From the NCBI GenBank assembly GCA_030374805.1, contig JARGSG010000030.1, positions 1-64,000 on the forward strand: a stretch of 64,000 nt of DNA, given 5' to 3'. A program made the translations under genes and the position numbers. The notes below the pieces were generated by a model. The model was given only the letters and a program-made list of their open reading frames with translations, made no database searches and was not told the DNA's origin. The stretch comes from Gracilaria gracilis (Eukaryota > Rhodophyta > Florideophyceae > Gracilariales > Gracilariaceae). The stretch's first letter is position 1, and each line of letters opens with the position of its first letter. Positions 61,526 through 64,000 of the stretch are shown one piece after another.

Positions 61526-63333
61526 TGCGGTTTTCGCAAGGCGTAGAATGCGTAATGCACGAGAGACGCCTCGCAATGTTGAGATGGATTCTTCACGGGC
61601 GTGAAAGCGAAAACGTTCGGTGCAACTTGCGGTGTTACACACGGCAGATCTCCGTAGAGCGTACTTTCATGATTTCCACCCCGGAAACTGTTGTTTACAG
61701 TCAGTCGGTGGTGCTTTCTGACCCACCTGTGCAATCCGTTCCCTGCACTGTGATTGGCCCATCTTACGTCTATCTCACTAGGCCTAAGAATTCTTAGTCC
61801 CAAAAGGGTTAAAAAAAGCTGTTTTAGGCATTCCATTTCATATTGTGTTTACTTTTATGGACGTTACGTCCAAAAAACCCCATCAAAGAAGCATTAAATT
61901 GTAATTGTAATAAATTGAATAAAAGACCTACAAAAGCTACGACCCTGATCTAAAACGCTCCTGCGCTTGTCAAACATTACAGTAGCCAGCGGGAGATATT
62001 TAAGCAAGTCAAAAACGAGCTCCAAGAGCAAAAGTAAAGTGTAGCTAGAGCCTTCACTCTCACAGGTTATGGGCCTGACGCGACGAAGACCTTCAACTCC
62101 CAACCCGCAGACAGATCCACACGCCCAGTAGAATCACCAAGACGGCAGACTCAAACAACAGAAGAGCACGCCTGCCTGGCCACGAACTCAGACGAGACCC
62201 ATACATACAAGCCATTTAGTAAAATGCCATTTAAATTTTTACAAACACTAACCAATCTCGAAAGGCCTCTGGAGAATCAGCGCACTGTCCAGGTAGTAGA
62301 GAACCAACCTAGAACATCCATATTTATGTAACAAATTACACTAGATCTTCCCTTCGGAAGAGAGCTTTGTCCCGATCCTCTCTCTCCATTAAGGCGGCGC
62401 CAAGTCAGGAGACGCTTCCTAGCTCCAACTCCCATTGGTTCCTCCCCCACACCCGTGACACGTTACGCTCCCCAAGCCTTACCACAAGCGTCGCCACTTT
62501 GCGCGCACTTTTCAAAATCCAAATCATCCAGGACATGACGGGTTGCACCATCTCTGTGTTCCCAAGAGGGTGCTCCTAAGAGTGCCCCTGTTCGCCGCCC
62601 GACTATAATTACCTTCCTACTGCTCTCTTCTTCAGTTCTCAGCTTCTGCTGCCGCTTTGACACCCCCGCCGTCTCTTTCTTACCCGCTACTGTTCCACGC
62701 TCCTGGCCTTTTAACTTCTGCTTCTACCCTTGCAGCGCTGCTCCAGACGTTTTCGAGCCTGTTTCTTCCTCTTCCATCGCGCCGCTTCGTAAGGAATCTT
62801 TCGCTCCTGCTTCTGCTTCTCTTGTCACGCTGCTGCTCCAAAACTCTGCCGCTCCTGCTTCTGCCTCTTCTCTTGCACTGCGGCCGCAAATTGACCGCAC
62901 CGTTTCTTTCTGAGCATTTCTTCTCGCAGTGCTGTTACTATCCGTTCTTGTTTATGTCTCGTCACGCCTCCGTTGCCCCTGAATTCTATTTTTCCCTCAA
63001 GGACCCATTTTTGTCTGTTTTTTGTCTTCGCAGTGCTGCCATCTTTTGTCTCGTCTTTGCCGCACCGAGACCTCTTCGTTTGCTGCAACACTCTGCCATA
63101 AGATTCTCAGCATCTCTTGGCGTGCCGCTGCCATCGTGCATTGCTCAGCATCTAGCCGTTTGCCGCTGCCGCCCTCGTTCCGGGTAGATTGGGCTACAGA
63201 ATCTCTCGTCGCGCCGCTTTCGCATGGTTACGCTTTATTATGTTGACGTGCTTTGACATTCGGGCAAGTGATTGGCATGAAGAGCAGGTTTTCGCAGTTT
63301 ACTTCTAACAAAGAAACTAAGCATTACGACGTT
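61526..63333. other. Intergenic region; pyrimidine-rich degenerate repeats at 62640-63190
   Basis: No supported gene. From about 62640 to 63190 the plus strand is CT-rich, with loosely repeated words such as GCTCCTGCTTCTGC and CGCCGCTT. The 176-codon open frame there is Leu/Ser/Pro-rich and reflects this composition. The rest is ordinary AT-balanced DNA. Around 62340-62600 stops occur in most frames. Confidence 0.4.
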
Positions 63334-64000
63334 CTACTGCCAATTTGTGTCATATTGATTATCCGGACGGTCAACAACTGCCAGAGCTCTATTGATTGCG
63401 TCGCGTGGTGTCACTACCGGGTTGGAAGACTTTCGTCGACCTCCACGATTAGGTGGGGGAGCAGTGGTGTCATCCAATATCTGTCTTTTTCCTTTTCCTC
63501 TTCCAAGGAACGACTTCTTTCGCTTCCGAGCTCGCGCACCCAACCTGGCATTGGGGTTTTTGACTACGACATTGGAAGCTTGACGTGAGTCTGACGGAAG
63601 ATCTGGGACGGTGACAAGAGTAGGAAGAGGATCCTGAGGGTTATTTGGGTACCGCCCAGCGATGAGCTCTCTTAGATCGTTACGAAGGTATGATTTCAGG
63701 CTTTGGAGAGCTACATTCCCATACGACTGGGCGACGTGGTGCATCCGGTCGCACAAAGATTTGCAGTCCGCGTACGTTGCATATGCAGTGATCTCTTTCC
63801 TTCGCTGCGTCTCGAGCTCGATAACATGGGCATTGGAATGTTTTTGATCGGGAGGCGATGCATGGGTCGGACCTTTGGCGTTGCGGGTAGTTAGTGACGG
63901 AACATGATCAGCGTTGCAGCCAGTTGCTGTTGCTTGGAGTTTCAATATGTCTTGAAGAGTCCAATAATCTGGATTTCTGTTCCAGTATGGATGCCACAGG
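63334..64000 (-). CDS. Possible MULE-type transposase C-terminus, open at the right window edge
   Basis: The minus-strand frame is open from the window end to the stop at 63334, about 220 residues. The window-edge part reads YWNRNPDYWTLQDILKLQATATG. A helical stretch (TYADCKSLCDRMHHVAQSYGNVALQSLKSYLRNDLREL) is followed by KNPNARLGARARKRKKSFLGRGKGKRQ and a low-complexity basic tail. A helical segment followed by a P-x-x-x-x-x-GRP/GAR-K-R-K-type basic motif is common at the C-terminus of MULE/FAR1-like transposases. No catalytic domain is in view. It could equally be an unrelated nuclear protein. Confidence 0.35.
   Translation of the reverse strand, partial: LWHPYWNRNPDYWTLQDILKLQATATGCNADHVPSLTTRNAKGPTHASPPDQKHSNAHVIELETQRRKEITAYATYADCKSLCDRMHHVAQSYGNVALQSLKSYLRNDLRELIAGRYPNNPQDPLPTLVTVPDLPSDSRQASNVVVKNPNARLGARARKRKKSFLGRGKGKRQILDDTTAPPPNRGGRRKSSNPVVTPRDAINRALAVVDRPDNQYDTNWQ

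Noticed and set aside
61805-61812. AGGGTTAA as the right end of the piggyBac-like element
   Set aside because: No matching TTAACCCT inverted end was found on the left side, and another AGGGTTAA occurs near 58162 in the same orientation.
62657-63187. Leu-rich ORF that looks like membrane segments
   Set aside because: It is explained by a CT-rich degenerate repeat, which yields Leu, Ser and Pro in all plus frames.

Overview
This window is nuclear eukaryotic DNA. It has no operons or bacterial genes. Long intronless genes (CK1/MUT9-like kinase, tRNA methyltransferase, CBP80, GDP-fucose transporter, RCC1-HECT ligase) sit 0.1-1.6 kb apart between about 37 and 51.5 kb. They are flanked on both sides by decayed transposable elements. 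One small Cys/His-rich protein has an apparent plastid transit peptide, which points to a photosynthetic organism. Intronless genes in compact islands within repeat-rich DNA fit a red alga, perhaps a Chondrus-like florideophyte. That is inference from gene style; no marker gene here settles it.

Layout. 1-9.83 kb: non-LTR retrotransposon (LINE) copies and Ty1/Copia fossils form a large imperfect palindrome with readable target-site duplications, one LINE 5' inversion, and signs of gene conversion. 10.34-13.22 kb: a candidate foldback element with ~275-bp inverted repeats, holding an endonuclease fragment and a ~52-bp-period array whose units look like small hairpins with differing but self-complementary arms. 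13.9-14.7 kb: a satellite with exact 134-bp spacing built round a 34-bp palindrome. 15.8-24.7 kb: a decayed multi-gene region. It contains a Plavaka/KDZ-like transposase (minus strand), divergent ORFs with SUMO-interaction-like motifs, a 2OG-Fe(II) dioxygenase-like gene, a ketopantoate-reductase-like pseudogene (minus) and a coiled-coil ORF. Clusters of the hexamer ACTAGC and a 26-bp direct repeat lie at two borders. This region is the best candidate for an undescribed system. 25.7-32.1 kb: a broken Ty3/Gypsy element (minus strand). 32.1-37.1 kb: AT-rich, then very GC-rich non-coding DNA. 37.1-51.5 kb: the host gene island. 52.9-61.5 kb: three plain DNA transposons in a row (Tc1 DD34E with inverted ends and TA duplication; pogo/Jerky-like DD35D; piggyBac-like with a C-terminal Cys-rich domain). 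Each is interrupted only by in-frame stops. A P2X7-tail-like ORF lies beside the piggyBac. 63.3-64 kb: an ORF open at the window end, possibly the C-terminus of a MULE-type transposase.

The host genes share no pathway. They cover kinase signalling, tRNA modification, nuclear cap binding, Golgi nucleotide-sugar import, ubiquitin ligation and a plastid protein. They are arranged as convergent and divergent pairs. All assignments were made by eye from motifs; no database search was run.
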